Positions 1 through 10,088 of a DNA stretch of 64,000 nt are shown in pieces (within the stretch, counting starts at the first letter, position 1; every line of letters begins with the position of its first letter). The translations under genes were made by a program, and so were the position numbers. The stretch is taken from positions 562,148 through 626,147 of the forward strand of contig VSDK01002092.1 in assembly GCA_009767595.1 (NCBI GenBank), in the 5' to 3' direction. The notes under the pieces are model-generated. The model had not been told where the DNA came from, did no database searches, and saw nothing but the letters and a program-made list of their open reading frames with translations. The stretch comes from Symbiodinium kawagutii (lineage: Eukaryota > Sar > Dinophyceae > Suessiales > Symbiodiniaceae).

Positions 1-1
1 G

Positions 2-325
2 CCTATCGTTACTACGCTTGTTGTTTCTGATGTCAATGCTCTCAAGGACTGTACACGTGCCTTCAGGAAGGATCTTCCTGAGGTGTTTTGCTCGCAGTTT
101 CTTGCTTTTAGTAGCGAAGCTCCCTTTTCTCACATATGCGTAGAACAAGGACGGACCAACATGTCCGCAGGGCATGTAGCATGGCTGCTTGCAGGGAAAA
201 GAAATACGTGCAGGATATCTGAAGAATTCGGAAATCATCCTGTTCGTGCTTCTGGCTATCAGATCGGTGGATTATTGCTGTTTCTGCTGCTGTTCCCGCT
301 AAGCAGAAACAGAATGTATCAATGA
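2..325 (+). CDS. C-terminal part of an unrecognised protein, cut by the window edge
   Basis: An open frame runs from base 2 to a TGA stop near base 325, about 107 codons, with no need for an internal start because it is open at the left edge. The protein is ordinary in composition and non-repetitive, and ends with a hydrophobic leucine/phenylalanine-rich stretch before a short basic tail. The following 330 bases are AT-rich with no further coding signal. I do not recognise the family. It could be a last exon or the end of a degraded mobile-element protein; the codon usage is less GC-rich than the exon-like islands further on, which leans towards the second. Confidence 0.35.
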   Translation, partial: PIVTTLVVSDVNALKDCTRAFRKDLPEVFCSQFLAFSSEAPFSHICVEQGRTNMSAGHVAWLLAGKRNTCRISEEFGNHPVRASGYQIGGLLLFLLLFPLSRNRMYQ

Positions 326-660
326 CAAAGCAATACTTTTATTGCTTAATACGGATTATATACTGCTTTTGTGAATGTGGGCGATAGCATTGTCACTAAC
401 AATGTGGGAATTTTTCTGCTTGCTGGTGTAAATGCATTGATTTCACACTGTTTTATACCTTAAGTTGTTGCAGTTGCTTTTGTACGATTGTTCTTAGCAA
501 CCACCCAACCTCTGATAGCGCATCATACCGACCTAATTGGGAACTGAGTCTGAGTAATCAGCTAATCAACAACAAAAGAGTTGTTAGTGATTGATTGTTA
601 TAATTCTTACTAGCAATTCTTTTCTTAGCTATAGTGGATCATTGACTAACCTTCGCTAAT
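326..660. other. AT-rich spacer, no feature seen
   Basis: Non-repetitive AT-rich sequence between the edge ORF and the first GC-rich island. I see no ORF, RNA gene or inverted repeat. Confidence 0.5.
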
Positions 661-666
661 CCATAG

Positions 667-756
667 CGTCACTCGGCTCGGATCAGCTTGGCTCGCGGCT
701 GTGGGACCAGCGAACTCGAACCTGGAGCGCCGTCGGCCTGGACCAGTGGCAGGCCC
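667..756 (+). CDS. Exon-like island (unrecognised protein)
   Basis: GC-rich 90-base island in AT-rich DNA. It follows a TAG acceptor-like trinucleotide (tccatag) and ends before a possible GT donor. The plus frame reads 29 codons rich in Trp, Arg, Asp and Gln (for example LWDQRTRTWSAVG) with mostly G or C in third position. Too short to assign a family. Boundaries are by eye. Not certain to be joined to the next island, because the phases do not match directly. Confidence 0.4.
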
Positions 757-779
757 GTATCCTCCCATCAACATGAGGG

Positions 780-1300
780 TCCTACATTGGGGTTTGATGG
801 TTAACTAGCTGGTGAATGGTTCAGTGGGGATAACCCACAAGAATAGTTGAAAATGATGAGACTGCTGGTGAATCATGGATGTTGATGGTTGAAAATGATG
901 GTGAGACTGCTGACTTCGACTGTTTCATCATGGCTCAGTGCTCAATGATGGGTTCGTAGCGGCTGGGAGTCCATGGTGACCTCCGGAAGTGGTGCAGCTC
1001 CGGCATCTTCCAAGACCTGGCAGCTGGTGATCAACGCGCCAATGGCGAATGAGGACTGGTTAATGACGAATCGCTAATGACTACTGGTGAATCACTGCTG
1101 GTCAACTTGCTGGTCAACTGGCTAGTCAACTGGCTGGTCAACTAGCTGGTAAATGATGGGTAAGTGATGGTTCAATGGTTCATTGGTTGATCAGTGATAT
1201 TGCTTCATAGCAATTGTGGCTGTCATAAGCAACCAATCATTGGTCAAGTAACTCATGGACGAATGGCTAGCTGGTAAATGGTTGACAACTGGGGATGAGA
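780..1300. repeat. Degenerate GGTTGATGG/GGTTAATGG repeat tract with one exon-like island inside
   Basis: Loose repetition of words such as ggttgatgg, ctggtgaat and ggtcaact on the plus strand, continuing the low-complexity theme of the whole window. It encloses the exon-like island at 960-1026. Confidence 0.6.
960..1026 (+). CDS. Exon-like island (unrecognised protein)
   Basis: A 67-base GC-rich island after a TAG acceptor-like site, ending at a possible GTGATC donor. The plus frame reads 22 codons including HGDLRKWCSSGIFQDL with strongly GC-biased third positions. Family not recognised. Confidence 0.4.
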
Positions 1301-1329
1301 AGCAACAGCTGAGTAGGGGATATATCAAC

Positions 1330-1660
1330 TATATATGGCTATGGGTCAAGCCCCCAACCATCCCAGTTTGCCACGGGTAGTAGTGGACCCATCTGGATAG
1401 CTCGACTACTGACATTGTCGTGACGACTTGGGATGTGCATCAAAGGTACAGAGTTCCTTGACCCGCAGCCACGTAAAATATATACAGATATACACATATC
1501 TATATCTGTATACATATATATGCATATACACACATTAATTTATATATACACATATCTGCATATATTATATATACACATATCTCTGTATATCTATTTGGAT
1601 ATTCATCTTTACACATGCAAATTGCATGTGTAGAAATGTGCTTGGATATTGAGACACAGA
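1330..1660. repeat. Partial family-B inverted-repeat element and (TATACA)n microsatellite
   Basis: Positions 1333-1355 match the end of the family-B element (TATGGCTATGGGTCA) seen complete at 59.8 kb. From about 1478 to 1620 the sequence is an impure tatatacacata microsatellite; ORFs across it are artefacts. Confidence 0.5.
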
Positions 1661-2084
1661 CATGGAAAATCCGTGGCAATCATGGATTCACCCAAGTGGC
1701 TTTCCTTGGATCGAAAGGGAAGATCTGAACAACCTGGCACACCCGAGGATGGAAAGGACTTAACGACTGTGAAATATGGAGAGGTTGGTGCTGGTCTACT
1801 GTAATATTTTGCCATCATGCTAGTCTTCTTCTTGCAGATCATGATGAACCATCATTAACAATTCTTAACCATCACAATCATGACCCAACCTTTGATTATC
1901 ATTAACCACCTGTTGATCATCATACACCATGCATTGCTATATCCATTGACCGTCCATTTACTAATATGTGAAACAACCTGTTAAAAAAGATCCCGTAAAA
2001 AAAAAAAAAAAAAAAAAAACACCATTCACCAAACAGTAACCATCGTCATCACCCAGGACACACCGTCATTACTAGGGCTCCCAG
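1661..2084. other. Spacer with CCATTAACC-type words and a poly-A run
   Basis: Unremarkable sequence to about 1845, then ccatcattaacc-type words to about 1960, then an uninterrupted A run of roughly 20 bases near 1996-2018. No gene seen. Confidence 0.5.
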
Positions 2085-2198
2085 GTCGCACACCGAACAT
2101 CCAGACGTTAACGTCGCTGCCCCGCCTGGTGTGTGTACGGCCAGCCAGGTGGCATTTCGTAGACCTTGCCGGCCGCGCAGCGGAACTCGTCGTTGCTG
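2085..2198 (+). CDS. Exon-like island (unrecognised protein)
   Basis: GC-rich island following a CAG acceptor-like site (tcccag/gtcg). A plus frame runs through without stop and includes WHFVDLAGRAAELVVAG near its end. A second acceptor (gccag/gtgg) inside could shorten the exon. Flanked on the right by ggttggtgaatgg repeats, typical of the introns here. Unrecognised. Confidence 0.35.
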
Positions 2199-2204
2199 GA
2201 AATG

Positions 2205-2480
2205 GTTGGTGCATGGTTGGTGAATGGTTGGTTAATGGATGGTTAGTCAATGGTCAATGGATGCTTAATGGATGGTGAATGGTTGGTTAGTCAATGGTTG
2301 GTTGATGGATGATTAATGGATGGCTCATACTGGTCAAAGCTTGATAGGGGTTGATAAATAGTTGGTTGATGATCAATTGTGGGTTGGTTGATATAGAGTT
2401 GTAAAAAGACAAAATCATAATGGTTGGTTTATTTGTAATTGTTGGTTAATGGTTGGCTAATTGTTGGTTTATAATTGTAC
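2205..2480. repeat. GGTTGATGG-type low-complexity tract
   Basis: Head-to-tail degenerate copies of ggttggttaatggatgg on the plus strand, without a fixed period. Confidence 0.6.
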
Positions 2481-2529
2481 AAAGATTGTATATCTATAAA
2501 CCAACAACTATAAGATACTATATTGCGAT

Positions 2530-3290
2530 TAATTGGGCCAAGGGATAGCCGGCAGATTATGCCCGATAATAATGAGGATTGCCCAGACATTTTCCAGCGC
2601 ACCGAAGTCCTCGCATGAAACTTGCACTTGCTCCTGGGGGCCGCTCCTGGCCTCGCTCCCCCGTATCAAAGGCCCTTTAAAGGGCGAGCAGGGTACCCCT
2701 GGTTCCAAGTCGCTCCCTCCCACCACCAGCCAGAGTCATGCTCTTTCTCATGAGGATTCCATGCCAATCAACCCACATCCAATCAGCATTGGTGTTTACC
2801 TCTCTACTTCTTTTCATGTCCACTCCACGCAGTCTATCGCTGCTTATTTCTAATGGATATAGGCCGCTATAGGAGCACTTCAACCCTACCAACCGTCTGG
2901 TCTCACATTGCAAATGCCATACAAAAAGAGGATGCGTCAAAACTCCCGCAGATGTTCGAAGGAATTTCCAAGGGTCAATATCAACATTGGGCCAGTCAGT
3001 TCCAACAGATTCTCATCAGCTCTCCGCCTCGGGTCGGTTGACAAATCGCATCACCAATCCCAAGTCTGATTCGCTAAGCCAGACCTGCGGGCCGCCACTG
3101 AAGGTGCTGATACAACCATGGTGATGGCCGCCATGACTGAACAAAATCCGTCATGTTCCACGTGCCAGAAATGGCGGTGGCTCTGCTTTAGGGTGTGCTG
3201 GAGATTGACCAACTGTGGAGAGGAGCTAAATCTGCTGGGTGCTTCATGAATAACAAATACAAATCGAAAATTATGAAACAGCATATATAC
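2530..3290. other. Non-repetitive region with a GC-rich patch, coding status unclear
   Basis: Positions 2600-2720 are GC-rich and open in several frames on both strands, and 3060-3250 is also fairly GC-rich. No frame shows clear codon bias or a family motif. A microsatellite (tatatatata) follows at 3290-3320. Confidence 0.3.
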
Positions 3291-3572
3291 ATATACATCT
3301 ACATATATATATATATATCCATATATCCAATACTCAACTCATCAGTTTATACTTTGGTTGAAGTTAATTAACCAATGTTAAACAGCAATGTTCAATTCTT
3401 TGATGATTATCATGAACCAACCAGCTGGATCTTAAATTTTTTGATTTACCAACTGCTTAAGTTATTGAAGTTCCAGAACTCTCTGTGGGTTTTTTAAGGG
3501 AACAAAAATGCCCTGGGTGACGAGTTCATTCAGAAACTGATCCGCTGGCGAACGAGTTCGCACTTTCTGACG

Positions 3573-3776
3573 TATGATGGTTTCTCAAGTCGTAGGGGAT
3601 ACCCCATGGTTTTTACAGGGCTTATAAGGGTAAATAAAAGGGGATGATAAGTAAAATAAGACCGATATGGAGATTTCTTAATAGCTGGGCGTACCCCCAA
3701 ACCAGCCTATACGAATCATTGTTTATCAATAAACCGACCATTTTTGGGATCCCCTATTTGAAGAAACCACCACATA
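3573..3776. mobile_element. Family-A short inverted-repeat element (long variant)
   Basis: Begins ATGGTTTCTCAAGTCGTAGG and ends with its rough reverse complement (CCCTATTTGAAGAAACCACC). About 200 bp with no coding. The same termini recur at 29.3, 57.5, 58.5, 58.9, 59.6 and 61.2 kb. Likely a non-autonomous MITE-like element. Confidence 0.6.
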
Positions 3777-4560
3777 CTCTCGGATCGTATGCAAACAGGA
3801 GTCGGCCTACTACTGGTATAGTGAAATTCATTGGCTGCCAACCACCTACCTACAAGAGCAACGTAACTGAGAGAACAACGCAATCGATCAAAGAGCTACA
3901 ACTATCCATCAACCAAGAAGCAGCCCGCCCGCCAACCAACTAACCAACCAGCAGACCCAATCCCGACTGCAAGCCACAAAAGCAACCAGCAATCTACAAT
4001 ACGTACCTATTCATGTTGGCTCTATCACTGTTGCTTCAGGTGCTTCTCAACGAACATGAATTCAGCCAAGCAAACAACTCCCGCATTCTGGTGTGCCCCT
4101 CGCTGAACTATTCTTGCTAAAATGCCCCTCTTGTACTACCATTCTTGCAGCTTCCATCCCTGACAGGATGGTAACCTTCGGCACCCCTATTTTTAGAAAC
4201 CACCACATAAATACATGGAAACATATCTATAATAGTGATATACTGATGGTGATGTATATGTTGTGATATATTCATAGTGATATGTCAATGGGTGCATGCA
4301 TATATCAAGAGGTGTGTAAATATATTGATAATCATGTATGAGCCCAACCATACACTGTAACCATTGGAAACAATCGCTGTATCAACAACGATATTGACAA
4401 TTTGACTTTCGTGAGCAGTATATTTGATCACAGGGATACGACACCAATAGAAACATGCATGTATATATGTATACATATACTGCAATCACACTGATGTGAA
4501 TGCTGATGTCATATCAATAATACACAACCATCATTGAACGTTTGACAATATCAATGTATC
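3777..4560. other. Spacer, no gene seen
   Basis: AT-rich, weakly repetitive sequence; short ORFs lack any codon bias or recognisable motif. Confidence 0.4.
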
Positions 4561-4569
4561 AATGAAAAT

Positions 4570-4670
4570 CAATATTGGCACATATATATATATATACATA
4601 TACATATATGTATATATATATATATATTTATACATATATATATATGTATATATATGTATATATGATCGTA
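4570..4670. repeat. (TA)n / TATACA microsatellite
   Basis: Alternating TA tracts interspersed with tacata; generates spurious tyrosine/isoleucine-rich ORFs. Confidence 0.85.
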
Positions 4671-4750
4671 AAAATTATACATCCAACATATATGGAAAGT
4701 CACCATATCCCCCCATCCATCCCCACGATCTGCACCGGCTCAACCCTCAG

Positions 4751-4816
4751 CGGCTCCCTACCTCAATGGCCGTGGCGGCGTTACACAAGACCGTCGGCAG
4801 GGCCTCGGGCCCCCCG
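4751..4816 (+). CDS. Exon-like island (unrecognised protein)
   Basis: Exactly 22 codons, in phase 0, between a polypyrimidine-like CTCAG acceptor and a possible GATGAT donor (dinoflagellates accept GA donors). The frame includes MAVAALHKTVGRASG with GC-rich third positions. No family recognised. Confidence 0.4.
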
Positions 4817-4825
4817 GATGATTAA

Positions 4826-5870
4826 TGGATGGTTCATGATCAATTGACTCATGGTGAATGGATGGATCATTAGGCAATGATGCGTGGTCAGCTGGTTTAA
4901 CAATGATGAATGTGATGAATGGATGGTTGGTGAATGGATGGTTGCTTGATGTTTAATGGGTGATTAATGGATGCCGGATGGATGGCTGGTGGATGTTTAA
5001 TGGATGGTTGATGGTTGGTTGATGGCTAATGGATGTTTGATAGTGGTCAGCTGGTGGTTCATACTGGTGAATTAGTGGATAATGGATGGTTAATGAGTGG
5101 TTAATGGATGGTTTAATGGGTGGATCATGGTTGGTTAGTGGATGGTGGATGGTGAATGGATGATTAATGGATGCTTAATGGATGGTTAATGGATGCTTAA
5201 TGGATGGTTAATGGATGGTGAATGGATGGATCATTAGGCAATGATGCGTGGTCAGCTGGTTTAACAATGATGAATGTGATGAATGGATGGTTGGTGAATG
5301 GATGGTTGCTTGATGTTTAATGGGTGATTAATGGATGCCGGATGGATGGCTGGTGGATGTTTAATGGATGGTTGATGGTTGGTTGATGGCTAATGGATGT
5401 TTGATAGTGGTCAGCTGGTGGTTCATACTGGTGAATTAGTGGATAATGGATGGTTAATGAGTGGTTAATGGATGGTTTAATGGGTGGATCATGGTTGGTT
5501 AGTGGATGGTGGATGGTGAATGGATGATTAATGGATGCTTAATGGATGGTTAATGGATGCTTAATGGATGGTTAATGGATGGTGAATGGATGGATCATTA
5601 GGCAATGATGCGTGGTCAGCTGGTTTAACAACGATGAATGTGATGAATGGGTGGTTGGTGAATGGATGGTTGCTTGATGTTTAATGGGTGATTACTGGAT
5701 GCCGGATGGATGGCTGGTGGATGTTTAATGGATGGTTGATGGTTGGGTGATGGCTAATGGATGTTTGATAGTGGTCAGCTGGTGGTTCATACTGGGGAAT
5801 TAGTGGATAATGGATGGTTAACGAGTGGTTAATGGATGGTTAGTGGGTGGATAATGGTTGGTTGGTGGAT
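4826..5870. repeat. Tandem repeat, 364-bp period, about 2.8 copies
   Basis: The landmark tcattaggcaatgatgcg occurs at 4867, 5231 and 5595, exactly 364 bases apart. Copies 1 and 2 are almost identical; copy 3 has scattered substitutions and grades into the 95-bp array. The unit is itself built of ggttaatggatgg words, so it is a higher-order repeat of the local low-complexity word. Confidence 0.9.
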
Positions 5871-7021
5871 GGGGGATGGTGAATGGATGATTAAAGGATG
5901 CTTAATGGATGGTTAATGAGTGGTTAATGGATGGTTAGTGGGTGGATAATGGTTGGTTGGTGGATGGGGGATGGTGAATGGATGATTAAAGGATGCTTAA
6001 TGGATGGTTAATGAGTGGTTAATGGATGGTTAGTGGGTGGATAATGGTTGGTTGGTGGATGGGGGATGGTGAATGGATGATTAAAGGATGCTTAATGGAT
6101 GGTTAATGAGTGGTTAATGGATGGTTAGTGGGTGGATAATGGTTGGTTGGTGGATGGGGGATGGTGAATGGATGATTAAAGGATGCTTAATGGATGGTTA
6201 ATGAGTGGTTAATGGATGGTTAGTGGGTGGATAATGGTTGGTTGGTGGATGGGGGATGGTGAATGGATGATTAAAGGATGCTTAATGGATGGTTAATGAG
6301 TGGTTAATGGATGGTTAGTGGGTGGATAATGGTTGGTTGGTGGATGGGGGATGGTGAATGGATGATTAAAGGATGCTTAATGGATGGTTAATGAGTGGTT
6401 AATGGATGGTTAGTGGGTGGATAATGGTTGGTTGGTGGATGGGGGATGGTGAATGGATGATTAAAGGATGCTTAATGGATGGTTAATGAGTGGTTAATGG
6501 ATGGTTAGTGGGTGGATAATGGTTGGTTGGTGGATGGGGGATGGTGAATGGATGATTAAAGGATGCTTAATGGATGGTTAATGAGTGGTTAATGGATGGT
6601 TAGTGGGTGGATAATGGTTGGTTGGTGGATGGGGGATGGTGAATGGATGATTAAAGGATGCTTAATGGATGGTTAATGAGTGGTTAATGGATGGTTAGTG
6701 GGTGGATAATGGTTGGTTGGTGGATGGGGGATGGTGAATGGATGATTAAAGGATGCTTAATGGATGGTTAATGAGTGGTTAATGGATGGTTAGTGGGTGG
6801 ATAATGGTTGGTTGGTGGATGGGGGATGGTGAATGGATGATTAAAGGATGCTTAATGGATGGTTAATGAGTGGTTAATGGATGGTTAGTGGGTGGATAAT
6901 GGTTGGTTGGTGGATGGGGGATGGTGAATGGATGATTAAAGGATGCTTAATGGATGGTTAATGAGTGGTTAATGGATGGTTAGTGGGTGGATAATGGTTG
7001 GTTGGTGGATGGTGGATGGTG
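5806..7021. repeat. Tandem minisatellite, 95-bp period, 12 near-identical copies
   Basis: The landmark gattaaaggatgctt recurs every 95 bases from 5891 to 6936 (12 occurrences), with no differences that I can see between the central copies. The unit contains gtggataatggttgg and gatgggggatggtg. Such homogeneity points to recent amplification. It derives from the third 364-bp copy. Confidence 0.92.
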
Positions 7022-7700
7022 AATGGTTGGTTTGTAGATGGGAAACAGATGGTTGCTTAATGGATAGTTCGTGGCTGGTTCATACCATGGTTAGTGGTTG
7101 ATGATTAGTGGTGGATGGTGAATGGTTGGTTAATGAGGATGGTTAATGGTTGGCTCATACTGGTTGATACAGGTTGATAAAGCTTGGTATTCGTTGATAA
7201 AGGCGTGTGGAAAGGTTGATAAAGGTTGATTAATGGTTCGTTGATGGTTAATTAATAGATGGTTGATCGATGGCTACTGGATGTTTGATAGTGGTCAGTT
7301 GGTGGTTCATAATGGTGAATTAGTGGATAATGAATGTTGACAGTGCTTGGTTTTGTCGTCAATTGATGGTGAATAGTGGTTGATAAGCGTTAATGACGGC
7401 CAATCGATGGTTAAGTGGAGGGGATAATACCCAACATTACTAGTGAATATAGCCGCTAATGATGGTTAATGATGCTGAATGGAGATTAACGATGTCTAAA
7501 GGACGTTGATACTGGCTAATTTTGAGGATGGCTAATAAGGTTAGTGGCTAAGGATGGTTAAAGAATACAAAGGATAATGGTTAAAAAGAAACAATAGACA
7601 AGTAACCCGCAAGAGCCAGCAATGCTTTGTGATCCTTGGCCATTTAGTGCTTGATGGTTTGTGACGATCAATTTTGATCAGCAGTGGTCAATCATGGTGA
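7022..7700. repeat. Degenerate GGTTGATGG tract
   Basis: Diffuse continuation of the array with diverged words (ggttgataaagg, tggttaatgatgg), no fixed period, no coding. Confidence 0.5.
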
Positions 7701-7958
7701 ATTGTTTTTTTTTACTATGGTTGATAATGATTCATAATAAGAAAGTTGAGGGATATATAATTGATAACAACCAGCACTGATGATTAACGATAGTTGACAA
7801 TGGCTTGTAATGGCGGAATAGACCTGTTGACCACAACAGGTTTGATTGTAACTGAACCTTTCACCAAATATTTCAAAGTTGATTATACTCTTGTGGTTAA
7901 CCAATAACTCTTGGAATAGGGTTGATGCTTCTTTGTTTCCAAACATACCTCCTGCCAG

Positions 7959-7996
7959 TCCTCCGAGCGAGAGGCGGCACCAGCCCCAATGTAGAG
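7959..7996 (+). CDS. Possible micro-exon
   Basis: A 38-base GC-rich stretch after a CTGCCAG acceptor-like site and before GCAAGTG, a good GC-type donor. Reads SSEREAAPAPM in one frame. Very short, so low certainty. Confidence 0.25.
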
Positions 7997-8059
7997 GCAA
8001 GTGACGCGGTTCTGAGGTCCTTGGTGGGGGCCCAGGGGTTGGTGACCGCTACTCGAACA

Positions 8060-8730
8060 TCACCAGGGTTAAATCACAACCTTCAAACCGCATCAAGTCA
8101 TCAACTTTTCGGAGACCAAGCCCACGCTCGTTGTCAATCCATGTTCCAGCTAATGTTCGCAGAACACGCACAACGTATGTGATATCCCCTTATGCGGGTT
8201 GGTTCCGGGGCGTTCCCTACAGTCCGCCTCCTATCATCAACCAACAATTAGGGTCTTTGGTGTTTGACCACTGCTCCGTTGCATGCCGTGATTTCCATTT
8301 TGTCGTTTGCTGCGTAGGGATTGAATGACCCACCATGGTAATGGTGGGCATTCTCTTCGCAACTGCTATTTCTTGTTGGCCAGTTTCGGGCAGTATCCCA
8401 TTTCTGGAAAGTTGCTGGGATTTATCAATGCAGCGCCAGGGAGTGCAAGTTTTTGGATTTGTATTCGGATGGGTACCAACCCTTTTTCAACATCATTATC
8501 AACCATTGCTGCGGATGGTCAACAAGTGTCAAAGGAAACAATCGAAAGTGATTAACCCCTCAAAGTCTCAAATATTGAGGGGGGGTCACTTAAAAGCAGT
8601 GGCAATCATGGTGCCACAACACCAAGCACACCAACATTGTGTTCAGGCTTCTCACGACCCCACAGGCATAATCTGTTGAGTTTTTTGCGACCCAGCCACG
8701 GTGCTAATATGCAGAGTTGTCAACCCCGAT
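8060..8730. other. Non-repetitive region, no confident gene
   Basis: Overlapping 60-115-codon ORFs occur on the plus strand, without codon bias or motifs. A small perfect hairpin (cccaccatggtaatggtggg) lies at 8330-8349. Confidence 0.3.
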
Positions 8731-8805
8731 CCAAGATTTTGTGGTTCGAGGAAAGGGCATGGACAAGGTCTTGAGATGCCCTTTCCTCGAACCACAAAAA
8801 CTTGG
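8731..8805. repeat. Strong hairpin, 30-bp arms and 15-base loop
   Basis: Arm 1 is 8731-8760 and arm 2 is 8776-8805; they are reverse complements at 29 of 30 positions (one A/T difference at arm position 6). The arms include gtggttcgaggaaagggc. No similar arms were noticed elsewhere in the window. Could be a miniature foldback element or a structured RNA precursor; nothing in the sequence decides between them. Confidence 0.85.
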
Positions 8806-9240
8806 AGAATTTTTGCATGTCATCGTTAGCTCTGTTGCGAGTCATTCCAATGTGTTCTGCATGATTTGATGTTGCAAACAGTCCTGCAACAATCCGATTC
8901 ATGTTGCATGAACGTTGGTTTTGTTGACCTCAAGATCATCTGGTGGTGAGATTCTCCATCAACAGGAAAAAACCGCTGTGGAGCACATCTGCGGCTACCA
9001 AGGCGCTCCCATCAAGCCCTGGCATGATGCTTTCCAACCGTTGATCCCAATGAATCCAGTTCCTATGATACATATCGATGTTTTGTAAATTTGTTAATTT
9101 TATATCATAGGAAAAGATAAAAAGACTAATGGTATGAGGCGTGCCCTCTAGCAACCCAAGCTGGTTGCGCTAAAAATCACCATCCTTAAAGGTCAAACCA
9201 TCAGAAAGATCGTAGATTTTCATGGATTTTCCACGTCCAG

Positions 9241-9440
9241 GCTGCTGGAGTGTATCCCATCATTCGGTGGCCAAGGGCACTCCTGGTAGCCAAGGGCACC
9301 CCCAACGGCGCTCCCAACATTGGCAGCTCGCCGCGGCACCCAGAGCAGTGTAGGCTGAGCGCAGCCATGGGTTGGAGCCGTCGAAGGCATTGCCTCAGAA
9401 GGAGCATAAGTTGGGCGCGTAAGGCAGGAAGGTTGAGACG
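9241..9440 (+). CDS. Exon-like GC-rich island, frame uncertain
   Basis: Starts after a cgtccag acceptor-like site; the first 45 bases read LLECIPSFGGQGHS before a GTAGCC donor-like site. The rest (9300-9440) is GC-rich and open on both strands. Listed as plus because the splice-like sites fit that strand. Confidence 0.25.
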
Positions 9441-9449
9441 TGGTTTGGA

Positions 9450-9545
9450 ATGGTTGATCAACAGTTGATCAACGGTTGATCAATGGTTGATCAATCATTC
9501 ATCAATGGTTGATCAATCATTGATCAATAGTTGATCAACGGAGAA
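9450..9545. repeat. GGTTGATCAATC tandem words
   Basis: Repeated ggttgatcaat units (palindromic core ttgatcaa) over about 95 bases, immediately right of the GC-rich island. Confidence 0.75.
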
Positions 9546-9953
9546 CTGTCATGGTCAAGTCATAGGAAATTCAATGGTTGATTGATGAAGAGTTGTTCAA
9601 TTGATGGTTTGTCAATAATTGGTTAATACTGGTTAACGAGCGTGAAGTACTGGGGAATTGATGGTGCATATATGGGCAAGGATGCTCAATGATGGCTAAT
9701 CATGGTCAATGCTGGCTGATAAACAATAGGTATCAACCATTGACATCACTGTTAATCATCACGAGCCCTTACTGTTTTGTCTTTGTCAGTTTCCTAATAT
9801 TGGCAAGTTTGATGACAAATACGTGGTTGACTCTGTTCTTTGATGGTTGATCAAAGTTAGTATTGGTCAATTTTGCATGGTGAATGGTGGGCGGAAACGA
9901 TGCTTGCCAGTAAAACCAAACCCCAAGTTTGAATTAATCACTGATCATAATGA
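9546..9953. other. Spacer left of the retrotransposon
   Basis: Low-complexity ggttaat/ggtcaat words and AT-rich sequence; nothing coding. Supplies the target site of the LINE insertion. Confidence 0.5.
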
Positions 9954-9968
9954 TCGATACTTATTGAT
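9954..9968. repeat. Target-site duplication, left copy
   Basis: tcgatacttattgat, identical over 15 bases to 25404-25418. It lies directly next to the 3' end of the retrotransposon on the minus strand. A 15-bp exact duplication is usual for target-primed reverse transcription. Confidence 0.88.
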
Positions 9969-10088
9969 TTCACTGGATTCAGGCGCGTCACGAAGACTAC
10001 CTAACCACAAGCTCCCTGTCACACGTGGATGGGATACTTGGGTAACAACAAAGAAAAACACCAAACGGCCCCTGCACAATTCCACAAC
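9969..10088 (-). other. 3' untranslated region of the retrotransposon
   Basis: About 120 bases between the RNase H ORF stop and the target-site duplication. On the minus strand it ends in ATCCAGTGAAA. A short T-rich stretch (gtttttctttgttg) is present. No stable stem-loop for RT recognition is obvious. Confidence 0.7.

Noticed and set aside
4826..7021. CRISPR-like array
   Set aside because: The 95-bp units are contiguous and identical, with no alternating unique spacers; no cas genes, and the genome is eukaryotic.
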